From: Paraphoma chrysanthemicola
Taxonomy: Eukaryota; Ascomycota; Dothideomycetes; Pleosporales; Phaeosphaeriaceae
Reading direction: 5' to 3'
Assembly: GCA_020744225.1 (NCBI GenBank)
Contig: JAGMWG010000003.1
Span: 744,001-808,000 of the forward strand
Length of the DNA stretch: 64,000 bases
Shown: piece after piece, positions 11,445-21,929 of the stretch
Position numbering within the stretch: position 1 is the stretch's first letter
How the letters are laid out: each line of letters starts with the position of its first letter
The notes under the pieces: generated by a model
What the model was told of the DNA's origin: nothing
Databases searched by the model: none
The model's input: the letters and a program-made list of their open reading frames with translations, nothing else
Position numbers and translations under genes: made by a program

Positions 11445-12158
11445 GTTGTTTGATCAAATCTTTCTCAGAGGGTGGAGTTTTGCTTCTTTGGGTGTAAATG
11501 CTCGAAGGCGACTGTCACAGGAGAGGGAAGGAATGGCTGCCGATGACTCAGCGTCGCTGATTGAGGTTGCACTCGAGCTTCGAAAGACTTTGCACCAGAG
11601 AATTGTAACGCTAATGAGAAAAGGATGTAGAAGTGATGGCAGCGATTAGTTCAAGATATAAGGCTGACCCCCACCATCATTCCTTCTCAAGTGATGCCTA
11701 ATAAGACTCGACTCGGAATGGTCTCGGAGTCGGAGTAGGATTCGTCTGACATGCCCTTGCTTCTCTGAGTCGTGAGATTCGACGGACGGATCAATTTTGC
11801 TATGGCAGGGTCATGTCACGCGTCAGAATGCAAGTCTGAAAAGCATCCGGTCAGGTGTGGGAGCATTGACAGCGGAAACGCATCTGAATGGAGGAGCCAC
11901 AGGTATAGTGTACACATGTGTCGATCCCAATGCTGCAGCCATTATTCTCGCTTACTCGATACTTTCCCAATGCAGTAGGTGCACATTTTGGTGTCGATTG
12001 CGGCCATTCGCTTGCCCTGGTCGGGGTGTGCGAGCAAAGAGCATTGATTGAAGGTGGTGACGATGTGGAGTGGTGGTCCGTGACATGCCTGCAATAATTT
12101 TCGCAGACAACCTCACTTTTCGCGTCGCGCAAGCTGCCACCACCCAAGAATTGCTGCA
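11445..12158. other. Gene-free spacer upstream of UTP18 and the GNAT gene
   Basis: This 0.7 kb spacer separates divergent genes and is therefore a promoter region for both. Repeated CTCGGAGT-like words occur near 11707-11745. No gene is supportable. Confidence 0.4.
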
Positions 12159-14190
12159 ATGGCTCCCGTCGCTACCAAACCCCACAAGGCAAACGGCCAC
12201 AGGCGCTTTCTTCCCGAGGATAATGCTGCAACCCCGAAGCCACCAAGCGACGTCGATCTGGAAGAGAGCGACCACGAAGCCGCCGCCGTGCAGCGCGTGA
12301 CCGCACCCAAGGATACAGAATGGGAGGGATTCGGCAGCGACAAACAGGCAGAAGGCAGCAGTAACGAGGAAGAAAGTGACGCCGACAGCATACAACTTGT
12401 GTTGGAGAAGCAGAAGGTGGAAAAGCCAATCCTGCCAAAGGATGCCGAGGAAGAAGAGCTTGAGCGTATGATCTTTGGAGACTCTGCGGGCTTCAAACAA
12501 GGTCTGGAGGACTTCTCACTGGACCGCACGACTGGCGCATACGGCGGCTCGTCGGACGGAGAAGGCGAAGATGCAGACCTCGAGGGTGTCGCAGACCAGG
12601 ATCTGTTCTTCTTCGATGCAGGTCCGGTCGCAGCGCCTGGTGGCTCGGTAGCTGCAGCACAGGCGGAAGACTCGGAGGACGAAGCAGACAAACCGGCGTG
12701 GGAGGACAGCGACGATGAGCGACTAGTCGTAAGCCTGGCTTCGGTCCCACAACTGCGGAAGCTGCGCGAGACGGTAGAAGACGACATGGTTAATGGCAAG
12801 GAATACTCGCGAAGACTACGAAAACAGTACGAGCGACTCTATCCAATGCCTGAATGGGCGCTACACGCGACGGGCAAGACCAAGAAAAGGCGGCGAACAA
12901 TGGACGAAGACGAGAGCGGAGAAGGCTCTGCGAGCGAAATGGACATGGACGACGAGGATCTGTCTTCACAGCCGCTTGCTAGGCTATTGAAGGACGCAGA
13001 TATTCTTTCGCGAAACACAAGAGCGCCTATCAAGCGACGAAAACTGCAGGCTGGCACCGTAGACATCCAACGCCTAAAGGATGTCACAAAATCCGGACCT
13101 GTGAGTCGAATTTGTTGCGCTGTATTCTATGTCCTACTAACATTTGATCCAGTCCGCGATCACTTCGCTATCTTTTCACCCGACGTACCCTCTGTTACTG
13201 TCTTCAGGCCCGAGCTCAACTCTCTACCTCCACCACGTCAATCCCAACCCACCGAATCCGAACCCCCTCCTTACCTCCCTCCATATCAAACGTACGCCGC
13301 TCACTACCACTGCCTTCCATCCGTCAGCCTCCGATTCTCGCATATTTCTAAGCGCACGTCGTCGCTACTTTCATATCTGGAACATTGCTACGGGCAAAGT
13401 CGAAAAGGTCTCGCGTATTTATGGCCACCAGCATGAACAACGGACAATGGAAGACTTTGCCCTTTCACCAAATGGTAGATACATGGCTCTGCGGGGTTCA
13501 TCAAGAAAAGGCGGGGGTGTGATTAATGTGCTAGATGCTGGAACTCTGCAGTGGATAACACAGGCACGAATCGAGTCAAGAGGCGGCGTTGCTGATTTTG
13601 CTTGGTGGGGCAACGGACAAGGTCTGGTCATAGCGGGCAAGAATGGTGAAGTCACCGAATGGAGCGTTGACGAAGGCGTGATTGGGCGATGGAACGATGA
13701 GGGCTCCGTTGGGACAACAGTCATCGCACTTGGAGGCAAAAGCGGAAGAGACGACTGGATAGGCGGCGATCGCTGGGTGGCAGTTGGAAGCTCTAGCGGT
13801 GTTGCCAACGTCTACGATCGAAGAGCATGGAGCGAGAGCATTTCAAAGGGAGCTGAAGCTGCAGCGGACGCGAATAACAGCATACCGAAGGCGCCCAAGC
13901 CTTTGCGGGCTCTGCAAAATCTGACAACGCCGATATCGCATCTCACGTTTTCGCCGGACGGGCAAGTCCTGGCCATGGCAAGTAGGTGGAAGAACAACGC
14001 CATGAGGCTGGTGCACCTGCCTTCTACCACAGTATTCAGGAATTGGCCAACGGAGAAAACTCCATTGGGCCGAATTACCTCAGTCGCTTGGGGACGACCA
14101 AGTGAAGAGGAGGAGCGGGAGGGTAGCTATGCGCTATTAGCAATTGGAAGCGAAGCTGGCCACGTCAAGCTCTGGGAAGTAAGAGCGTGA
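12159..14190 (+). CDS. UTP18: U3 snoRNA-associated protein 18 (SSU processome WD-repeat protein)
   Basis: Two exons (12159-13100, 13153-14190) give 659 residues. The intron has a GTGAGT donor and an excellent TACTAAC branch site. The first ~250 residues are acidic and Ser-rich, with DEDESGEGSASEMDMDDED-type stretches, as in nucleolar proteins. YSRRLRKQYERLYPMPEWA and LARLLKDADIL are the conserved Utp18 blocks just before the WD region. The second exon encodes a WD40 propeller (for example SITSLSFHP, DFALSPNGRYMA, HLTFSPDGQVLAMAS, IGSEAGHVKLWEV). In yeast Utp18 joins the small-subunit processome, recruits the exosome through an N-terminal arch-interacting motif and is needed for 18S rRNA maturation. 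A core gene, assigned confidently. Confidence 0.92.
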
Positions 14191-14699
14191 GCGAGGAGCA
14201 AAGTATACACATTGTTCCATTCAGCTTGCTTCGAGGGAAACGAGTATAGTGTGCGTGCATATCTATAACCTGTGATCCCGATACTGAAGTTGCTCTCACT
14301 AGACAGACAAAGCAACTCGCAATATTGACAATGGTTCTTTGAAAGCCGCTCTTACCGCCTGCTCATCCACCCGCCACTTCCTCTATCAGCTAGCGCGTGT
14401 GCGGCCTACTTGCAGGTAGCTGCAAGGTCCCGTGGCGGGCATGGGCTTCCACGCAAACACGCTTTCTTACATTTGTTTTGTCGAAAGCAGCACTCTCCCA
14501 AGCTTATACTTGTTGCCTCTTGCACAACCGTCGCAACAATGGCAGGCAGCACTGCGTCAACCCAGAAACAATCTGCCTTTGTGGCTTCGGAATCCTTCTT
14601 GTTCTTTCATGCTTTCGTATTCGCACGATCACTGCACAACAGCCTTTCAACAATATACTCGAAGCGACATACTACACACAGCATCGTCTTGTTGGCATC
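14191..14699. other. Gene-free spacer upstream of the Ser/Thr-rich gene
   Basis: About 0.5 kb. The reading frame of the next gene stays open through much of it (to about 14397), but without an ATG better placed than 14700, so I treat it as 5' leader and promoter. Confidence 0.4.
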
Positions 14700-17600
14700 A
14701 TGGGCAGGAACAAGAATAGGAACAAGGGCAGGAAGCACAGTGGTAGCATCACCGCTCACGGCCAGCGTACACTGACCAAGCGGGGTGCTTCTTCTGCCAC
14801 ATCGTCGGTGGAAGATACTTCGACAACCTCTAGCGGAAAGTCTACACCGATCGAGCAAGCCCGAGACGCTTCACCAGCTTCTCCAAAGCTAAGTGACCAG
14901 GCGCCAATAGATCAAAATGGATCCTCAAACCAGAAGCGAGATTCCGTCATTTCAAACACTTGGGACGATTCCACGAGGAAGGGTGCAGCGGAACCTAAAC
15001 CAACCATAAGGAGTCGCTGGCGATTGAGGCCCAGTCGGTGGTGGCCTTGCCGAGCATGCAGATGGGCTCAGAACTTTGGTGTTGCAGTCATCCGGGGACT
15101 CCAAGGACCTCGCGCACTGGATCTTATTTTGACGCTAGGTTTGGCATTTGCTGTCATGTTTGCTGGCTATGTGGGTGTGGAACTAGTCCTCGGTTTGCTG
15201 AGGGGAGTTGAGGCTCAGGCAATGATTTCCAGGGCAGATTGCAGTGTTGTTTACGTCACTGTTCCCGGGCCTATCATTACCGTCTCGCTCATCGCGGTCT
15301 CTCCATCTAATCCAGCACGAGGCACTTACTACTTCTCAGTAGTCAACGGAACCACAGAATGGATGAACAGCATTGCTCCACCCAGCCGGTTCAGCACCCT
15401 CATTACAAAGACACCAGAGGTCACGCCCGTCATCTCCTCCCTGCCAGCCATACCTGCTCCTATTTCAACACAGCCAAAAGAACTGTCAACTCCAGGTGTA
15501 CTTCCTCCTGCGCCTGTGCCTCCGCTCTTGGCCACAACATTCACGACGACTTCTCTTTTGGGAACAAGCTTGATTACAACGACCATTACCAGTCAGCTTC
15601 CTGGGAATATCCCACCGCCATCAACAAAAAGCTCTCGTGGTCCGATCGGTGAGCCTCTTCGGCCATGGCCTACTCCTGTGGTGCCTTCTTCAAGCTCTGT
15701 CTCAGGACCACTTCCAGGCGCACCAGCACTATCGAGCAGTATTCCAGGACCACCTGTTAGCTCGCCAGGTGCGCCAAATCCTATCACCAGCAGCAGCAGT
15801 AGCATACCTTCGTCCTCATTGGGACCACAGGTACCACTCGCATCAGCCCCAAGTATTATAAGCAACTCAGCAGCACCGGCCACCTCCAGCATTTCGATTG
15901 TCGTAACGAGCACCCTGCCTGGAGGACAAACCACCACCCAGACTTTGATCAGTGCAACCACGCTTATTCCCATACCCCCAAGCAGCTCAAGCGCTGCAAT
16001 TCAACCCACAACCTCGGATGTCCTCATTGTGATAACGAACTCGCTTCCCGGCGGGGCGACGACGGTCCTTACCAGCACGTCCACAACCATTCTGAATGCA
16101 CCATCTGGGGGACAGCCGGCGCTACCATCTACTTCGAGTGGCCTTACAACACTGACCAGCACATATACTGGTGGGTCGACCACAAGAATCACACCCACTG
16201 TGCTCACTACAGTAATACCGACGTCCGCTGCTCCTCTACCGCCTCCCGGACCACCTGCAACTTCGAGCCTATTGTTTACGATCACAAGTACAATTCCAGG
16301 TGGAGTAACCACCACCTTAACAAGCACATCAGTGGTGGCTATCAGCCCATCAAGTTCAGCAGCAGCGCCGAGCCGAAATCCTCCATTAATATCAAGCGTT
16401 CTGGTCCCGCTCACAAGCACAATACCTGTTGGGGAAGTTACAACAACCACGTATTTGTCAACCACAGTGATCAGTGCTCCACCGGTGCTTGTATCTTCCT
16501 CATCACCCTCCCGTTCGCGGAGCGAGTCATCTCTGGCCTCGAGCCTCACACCAAGCGACGATTTCACAGTCTCGCTATCGAACCCCTCCTTTGAACCTGG
16601 ACGCCCTGGCTCTAGTGCTATTCAGTCAACGATAACAAGTACAATGACATCGGTGATTTCAAGTCGCACGACAACAGTTACGCTAGTTTCAACGACATCT
16701 TTCCCGTTTCCTGCATCCTCGTCCTCACTGCCGAGTTCATCAGGCCCAGTCTCATCTGCTCCATCATCCGGTCCGTCAAGCTCCAGCTCTGCTCTGCTTG
16801 GCGTACCTCCGCTCCCCGTATCGACCTCTTCTATCCTGTCAACAAGTACAATACCTGATGCACCACCACTGCCTTCCTCAACATCACTCAATCGAACTTC
16901 AGGCAGCTCGACAAGCCTGAGACTTACTTCTTCTTTTCTTTCAAGTAGTCTAGCTTCGAGTCTATCAGCGACTAGCTCATCCATCGCGTTCAGTACATCG
17001 ATGCCGCCCGTCAATATATCATCATCCTCAAGCAGTGGCCTTATCACATCCCAAACTTCATCAACCCTGTCGGGAGTCCTGACTACCACTAGCCCAAGTG
17101 CTTTAACATCAAGCCTCAGTCGCTCACTAGAGCCGACGATCTCGTTGACTCCGATCAGCCAACCATCAAACAGTGCTTCTTCGACTTTCGTCAGCCTCTC
17201 TAGCTTGAGCACATCTTCAGGTCTTACAGGTTCATCCGGTCTCTCCTCCAGGTCCCCCAGTCTACAGTCCTCCACATCGGCTTCACGACCTCTGAGCATT
17301 CAGACCGACACTACTGCTACAAGATCGGACGCTTCATCAACGTTTAGCTTTTCTAGCTCAAGCAGCACATCATCGTCAATTGGCAGCTTGTCGGGTATTT
17401 CACAAACTTCAACCTCGGCGTCGTCACTCACAACACGTATCAGTAGCGCGAGCCCATCTGGCATCAGTACCCAGCCCTCGTCGAGCGTCTCTGTGTCCGC
17501 CAGCTCTTTGAGTGCAAGTGTATCAAGGAGCACTTTACCGACTTTGAGCACATTCGGCTCTACAATACCTACGCGCAGCAATGGCTCTTTTCTTTCAACA

Positions 17601-19049
17601 TCCGCGGCGCTTAGCTCCAACGCTCCAGCTAGTACAGTCTCACTGCCCTTCCGCAGCTCAACTCCCGCGCAATCTTCGTCCAGCTCTCGAGTGTCCGTGC
17701 CTTTGGGTACTTCAACACCTGGTATTCTGAGCCCATCATCTAGCAAATTGCCTGGTTCCAGTAGCGCTAGCTCTTCGTTGGCCCCATCTGATCCTCCATC
17801 ACCATCCCCGACGTCAGCAGGAGTTACCTCTCCCCCTGCTCCATCCTCTCCTAGCGTGCCGGGCCCATCGTCTGCGCCACCTAGTTCTCAGGCGTCTACT
17901 GTGACGATTGGCTCGCCTGGCTCGAGTCTGCCACCGATGACAACAAGCGCTCCCACCCCGACACCTACCTCTCCCGCAACTGCACCTACGGTCACTTCGG
18001 TGCCAATTAGTGTCAATGACACTTCGTTGTTCGAGGTTCGCGGCTTGACAACCAAGGTCATATCGTTTGGAGACACGGCATTCAGCTTCGTGTTTCCGAC
18101 TCCGGACATCACGACAACGATGTCGTATTGGACGGGCAATCATCCGACCGTAACGGGTCCATTGCCTTTAGATCTCCAGACTGTTCCACCTACCACTAGA
18201 TCGATCCGACAGACGCCAATCTCAGCTTTGCCATCATTTGACATGTTCTCATCGAGGTCGAGAAGCTTCAAGACAGTGGTCACAACCATATACGATGACG
18301 ATGCAGACGAGCGCAAAGTCAAGCGCGCAGCAGCAGTACAGGTCGTGGAGACAATCCTGACGACAACGATTCAAGAGCCGACCCCGACGCAGGTGGAAAT
18401 GTCCGCAGTAGAGGTGCCTGGACCGACATCTTGTGGAGAGTCAGGCAACTTCACGCTCAACTTCGATGATACGGTGGTAGGCCCAAACGAGAATGCGATA
18501 AGTGTCACTGGCCTACAAAACCCATACCATCATCTCTTTTACGCAAACGGTTATACGGATGTGCCAGATAAGTGGGAGCCATACCCGGCGATATCACAAC
18601 CGAACATTGCCATGTTCCTGCCACTTACGGGACGTCTGCTCATGAACGAGCCCTTCGCTGGCACTCTGCTGCCTGGCGAAATCGGTGCTGGCCCGCGTGC
18701 ATCGGTCAGCGCATATTGGTTCAATGCTTACTCTGGCTATTTTGGCTGTGCTCTGAACGGTCTCACACCATGCACGTTGCGTATTTCTGGATACCGGTTT
18801 GATGCTGTGCTCAAAGAGGAGGTGTTGGTGGTAGAGCAGAACGCCACGATACCGGCGTGTTGGGGCTACATCAACTGTCGCCTCACGCAGGTGTTCTTCA
18901 ACGAGCAGTTCCGAGCACTTTCTGGGATTCAGTTCAATGCATACACAGCCAATCTTGGGATACCGCAGGTGCACATGATGGACGACTTGGCGATGGAATG
19001 GTACAATAACACCTGTTCGGCGGGCATCGTGCGGATTGGCCATCGCTAG
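14700..19049 (+). CDS. Large Ser/Thr-rich, membrane-anchored surface protein with conserved C-terminal domain
   Basis: A single exon of 1449 residues from ATG 14700. Layout: a basic, Lys/Arg-rich cytosolic start (MGRNKNRNKGRKHSG); one hydrophobic helix at about residues 139-168; then about 1000 residues almost entirely Ser, Thr, Pro and Ala, surely a heavily O-glycosylated stalk; and a folded C-terminal domain of roughly 200 residues with spaced cysteines (SCGESGNF, YFGCALNG, ACWGYINC). That domain resembles one I know as DUF7371, from memory. The order suggests a type II membrane protein with its C-terminus outside the cell. About five degenerate ~41-residue repeats (core TSTxPGGxTTT) lie near residues 400-580. 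A KR pair at 1208-1209 could be a Kex2 site. Likely a cell-wall or adhesion-type protein; function inferred only. Confidence 0.8.
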   Translation: MGRNKNRNKGRKHSGSITAHGQRTLTKRGASSATSSVEDTSTTSSGKSTPIEQARDASPASPKLSDQAPIDQNGSSNQKRDSVISNTWDDSTRKGAAEPKPTIRSRWRLRPSRWWPCRACRWAQNFGVAVIRGLQGPRALDLILTLGLAFAVMFAGYVGVELVLGLLRGVEAQAMISRADCSVVYVTVPGPIITVSLIAVSPSNPARGTYYFSVVNGTTEWMNSIAPPSRFSTLITKTPEVTPVISSLPAIPAPISTQPKELSTPGVLPPAPVPPLLATTFTTTSLLGTSLITTTITSQLPGNIPPPSTKSSRGPIGEPLRPWPTPVVPSSSSVSGPLPGAPALSSSIPGPPVSSPGAPNPITSSSSSIPSSSLGPQVPLASAPSIISNSAAPATSSISIVVTSTLPGGQTTTQTLISATTLIPIPPSSSSAAIQPTTSDVLIVITNSLPGGATTVLTSTSTTILNAPSGGQPALPSTSSGLTTLTSTYTGGSTTRITPTVLTTVIPTSAAPLPPPGPPATSSLLFTITSTIPGGVTTTLTSTSVVAISPSSSAAAPSRNPPLISSVLVPLTSTIPVGEVTTTTYLSTTVISAPPVLVSSSSPSRSRSESSLASSLTPSDDFTVSLSNPSFEPGRPGSSAIQSTITSTMTSVISSRTTTVTLVSTTSFPFPASSSSLPSSSGPVSSAPSSGPSSSSSALLGVPPLPVSTSSILSTSTIPDAPPLPSSTSLNRTSGSSTSLRLTSSFLSSSLASSLSATSSSIAFSTSMPPVNISSSSSSGLITSQTSSTLSGVLTTTSPSALTSSLSRSLEPTISLTPISQPSNSASSTFVSLSSLSTSSGLTGSSGLSSRSPSLQSSTSASRPLSIQTDTTATRSDASSTFSFSSSSSTSSSIGSLSGISQTSTSASSLTTRISSASPSGISTQPSSSVSVSASSLSASVSRSTLPTLSTFGSTIPTRSNGSFLSTSAALSSNAPASTVSLPFRSSTPAQSSSSSRVSVPLGTSTPGILSPSSSKLPGSSSASSSLAPSDPPSPSPTSAGVTSPPAPSSPSVPGPSSAPPSSQASTVTIGSPGSSLPPMTTSAPTPTPTSPATAPTVTSVPISVNDTSLFEVRGLTTKVISFGDTAFSFVFPTPDITTTMSYWTGNHPTVTGPLPLDLQTVPPTTRSIRQTPISALPSFDMFSSRSRSFKTVVTTIYDDDADERKVKRAAAVQVVETILTTTIQEPTPTQVEMSAVEVPGPTSCGESGNFTLNFDDTVVGPNENAISVTGLQNPYHHLFYANGYTDVPDKWEPYPAISQPNIAMFLPLTGRLLMNEPFAGTLLPGEIGAGPRASVSAYWFNAYSGYFGCALNGLTPCTLRISGYRFDAVLKEEVLVVEQNATIPACWGYINCRLTQVFFNEQFRALSGIQFNAYTANLGIPQVHMMDDLAMEWYNNTCSAGIVRIGHR
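15895..16440 (+). repeat. Degenerate ~41-residue tandem repeats within the Ser/Thr-rich protein
   Basis: Five copies with the core TSTLPGGQTTT, TNSLPGGATTV, TSTYTGGSTTR, TSTIPGGVTTT and TSTIPVGEVTTT are spaced about 120-130 bp apart. They are degenerate in DNA, so the repeat is old or under selection at protein level. Confidence 0.65.
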
Positions 19050-19854
19050 CCATATCAGGGAATGGACGCTGCCGCTTCTCGAAAGGGGGAATATGAGGGT
19101 CATGATGATAATATGGAATTAGCCTAGCATAGCATAATGTAGCAAATAGCATAAGTACGGAATCGTGTTGCCAGCTTCCCCATGCGTGTGCAGGTGACGC
19201 ATCGGGAGTCGGGTCCAGGCTCAGATGACTTGGCGTGAATGACGAGCGGCGTGTGGGTGGTGTGGGTGAGGCGTGGGATGTGGATTGGCTGGCCATGAAG
19301 GCCATAGCAGTGGGTCGTGATGGGTGTCTCGGATGGCCGACCATGTGCACGAGAAACAGGCGGAGGCGGAAGGAGCCGAAAGGCAGGGACGACGCGTATC
19401 GCGGTCGCTGGCCCCACGGCGCCTTCCTCATGTCGTCACGCGGGCCAAGGCTGTCTATCACGCGGGAACCGCTGAGGCCGCCGTTCGCGAGGCGATTGCA
19501 GGGAGAGGGACAGTCAGCGCGCGTATCATGCAGGCCTGTCTTCTGCTCGTCCTGCATGCTTCTGTGCTGCTGCAACTCTCACTCGTCGTCATCCTCCAAC
19601 GTCTGCCATTGTCTCTCCGTCCAGGTCCAACTTCACGATCCGCTGTGTCGCATGCCGCAAGAGAGAATAGCACTGGACCATAAGCGACCTGCCGCTACCA
19701 GACCATCCCCAGTGCAGCTAGCGTCTTTCGTGCTGCCGCCGCCGGGTGCAAGTGATATCAATCTCTTTCCCCGGATTCCTCGCCGTGAGCCTCTCTCACC
19801 GTCTCTGCGACCCTGTACCGCCCTCGTACCGCGGTACCAGTCCGCGCTAGCACC
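19050..19854. other. Gene-free spacer, GC-rich, upstream of the CCCH gene
   Basis: This 0.8 kb holds overlapping open frames on both strands typical of GC-rich noncoding DNA. None has a domain or a plausible splice partner. It probably contains the promoter and 5' leader of the zinc-finger gene. Confidence 0.4.
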
Positions 19855-21929
19855 ATGACAACCTTTTCTCCCACGAGCCTCGCCAACGCAGACCTCGCCG
19901 ACGTCCCCCACCACCGCGACCTGCCCCCACCACAGCACCTCCCACAACACGGTCCCTTTGCGCACCAGCTCAATCCACCCGCTGCCGCCTTTGCCTCGAG
20001 CACGCCGCACATCTCGCGCCGCACCTCGCGCGACCTGCGACACCACGCCTCCAACGGCGCCATGGCTGGTGCGAACGGCAATGGGCCCATGGCCGTCCCC
20101 GGCGGACGCATGGGCAACGGCAACGGGCATGGAGCAAACATGCGCGAAATGGGCTTTGGCGGACCGCGCAGCCCTCCCAACAACAAGAGTACGCGGGAAA
20201 CAGCCGACTCCATCTCGCAGTAGCTGACTGGCGCAGACACCTCACACGTCCCGTGCAAATTCTACCGGCAAGGCGCGTGCCAGGCGGGGAAGGCCTGCCC
20301 GTTTCTGCACTCCGACGAGCCGCTGACCGAGCGCGCGCCCTGCAAATACTTCACAAAGGTGAGCCAATTCTACGAGAGACCTCCAATGGCCGCTCACAAT
20401 CTATTCAGGGAAACTGCAAGTTTGGCCAGAAATGCGCCCTCGCCCACATCCTGCCCAATGGCCACGTCGTGAACCGACACAACGCCGGCGGAGGAGGCCA
20501 CTTCAGTCGCATGAACATCCCACACGGCCCTGAGCTGCCGGCAAACAGCTCGCTGCTTACCATGCAGGCACACATGGCGCCCATGCAGCCTGGCTACCCA
20601 TATGGCCTGCACGACGACTATGCGAGCCAGAAGAACCAGTACGACATGATCCCCACCATCGATACCACCTTCTCGTCCCATCCCGGCTCCAACTACGGCT
20701 CGCCGCCCAACGAGAACGGCCGCATCCCGCTCTCGCCCAAGCAGAAGGGCCTCAGCGTCATGGACGTGCCCCTCCCCGCGTCCTTCGACAGTCAGGGCAT
20801 TTCGCACATGGCGCGATACGGGCCGATAGCGTCATCCGTCCCCGCCACATTCCTCGCAAACTCCCCGCCATCGTCTTATCAAGCCGACTCGGCTGCGCTG
20901 CGAAATTTGCACGACTCCGCATTCGGTGATGGCCGACGAAGCAGGGCAATGTTGGGGTCATCACCGCCCGAGTCGGCTGAACAGCCTGTCGGCCGGAGGA
21001 TGCTGCACTCCGAGGTCGCCGCAAACCGGTCACGTGGTATCATGTCTTCGAGTGTGGGTGCGCGGCCAGTCTTCAAGGACGACGAGTGGGACGATGCAGA
21101 CATGATTGGAGGATTTGAAGAGGATCTGTTGCCTGGCTCGCTCAGTGACCTCTTGACCCCGCAAGAAAAGCTGCGCCGTTTTTCTCGAGACCAAGGCGAT
21201 GTAGAGAGCAACTCGCTCTCACACCAGCCGTCCTTGTCTCGGCTAGGTGCCTCGCCCACCGCATCAGACTTAAAGTTTGGGTCGCCTTCTGGAGCCACCT
21301 CATCTCCTTCACGATTCCAGTCTCTTTGGGGCAAGTCACAGCCTGCACATAACGGCGGTTTCGAGTCGGGTTCACCTGGAGCATCGGCGTTTGGCCATGT
21401 CGGCTCACCACTCCGCAACTCGAGCTTCCACCCTGGCGCGAGTCCTTCGCTCCGTGCCATGAATCGCCCCGCGTCCGGCGACGCCAGCCCCTTTGTCTCG
21501 TCTCCTCCACGGCACAGCTCCATGAGCATGCTCAGTCAACAGATGCAGCGCACGCGGCTTTCCACTCGCGAAGAAGGCGGTTTCACGAGCAACCCAGTGC
21601 ACCCTGGCATTAACCGCGTAACTTCAGGTTCGAGCGTCGGAAGCTCTGGTGGACGACTTGCAATGGACCGAGCGGTGAGCAGCAGCAGCATCAACCGCGA
21701 GCGTATTGAGGAAGAACAAGGCCTCTTTAGCATGGAGGAGGAGGAAGACCTCGCAAAGGGCAGGGACGGCGCATCCACAACTTCCAGCACGAGCAACAAG
21801 CGCCTTAGCGGGCTATCCTGGGGCAGCGGTGGCAAGGCGAGCCCGAACCTTGCGCCTGTCGGCGGTCATCGCACAACAGGATCATCCGGTCTGGGCCGCG
21901 AGGCCGGACCATGGGGCAGCAACGCTTGA
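19855..21929 (+). CDS. CCCH zinc-finger protein (Lee1-like), putative RNA-binding
   Basis: Three exons (19855-20188, 20237-20358, 20409-21929) give 658 residues. The two short introns (48 and 50 nt) flank the zinc-finger exon. The fingers are C118-x7-C126-x5-C132-x3-H136 (CKFYRQGACQAGKACPFLH) and C147-x7-C155-x5-C161-x3-H165 (CKYFTKGNCKFGQKCALAH). The rest is low-complexity Ser/Pro/Gly with many SP dipeptides and one acidic block (DDEWDDADMIGGFEEDLLPGSL). The tandem CCCH layout is like the yeast Lee1 group and suggests RNA binding or mRNA turnover control. SP/TP sites suggest phosphorylation. The assignment to a CCCH protein is firm; the specific orthology is not. Confidence 0.88.

Noticed and set aside
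15593..17746. Series of long antisense open frames (126-225 codons) across the Ser/Thr-rich gene
   Set aside because: Antisense of Ser/Thr-biased codons lacks stops; the predicted proteins are low-complexity E/D/V/L-rich shadows without starts, splicing or domains.
19235..20258. Overlapping open frames on both strands around the start of the CCCH gene
   Set aside because: GC-rich DNA gives long chance frames; they conflict with the clear CCCH exons and carry no domain.
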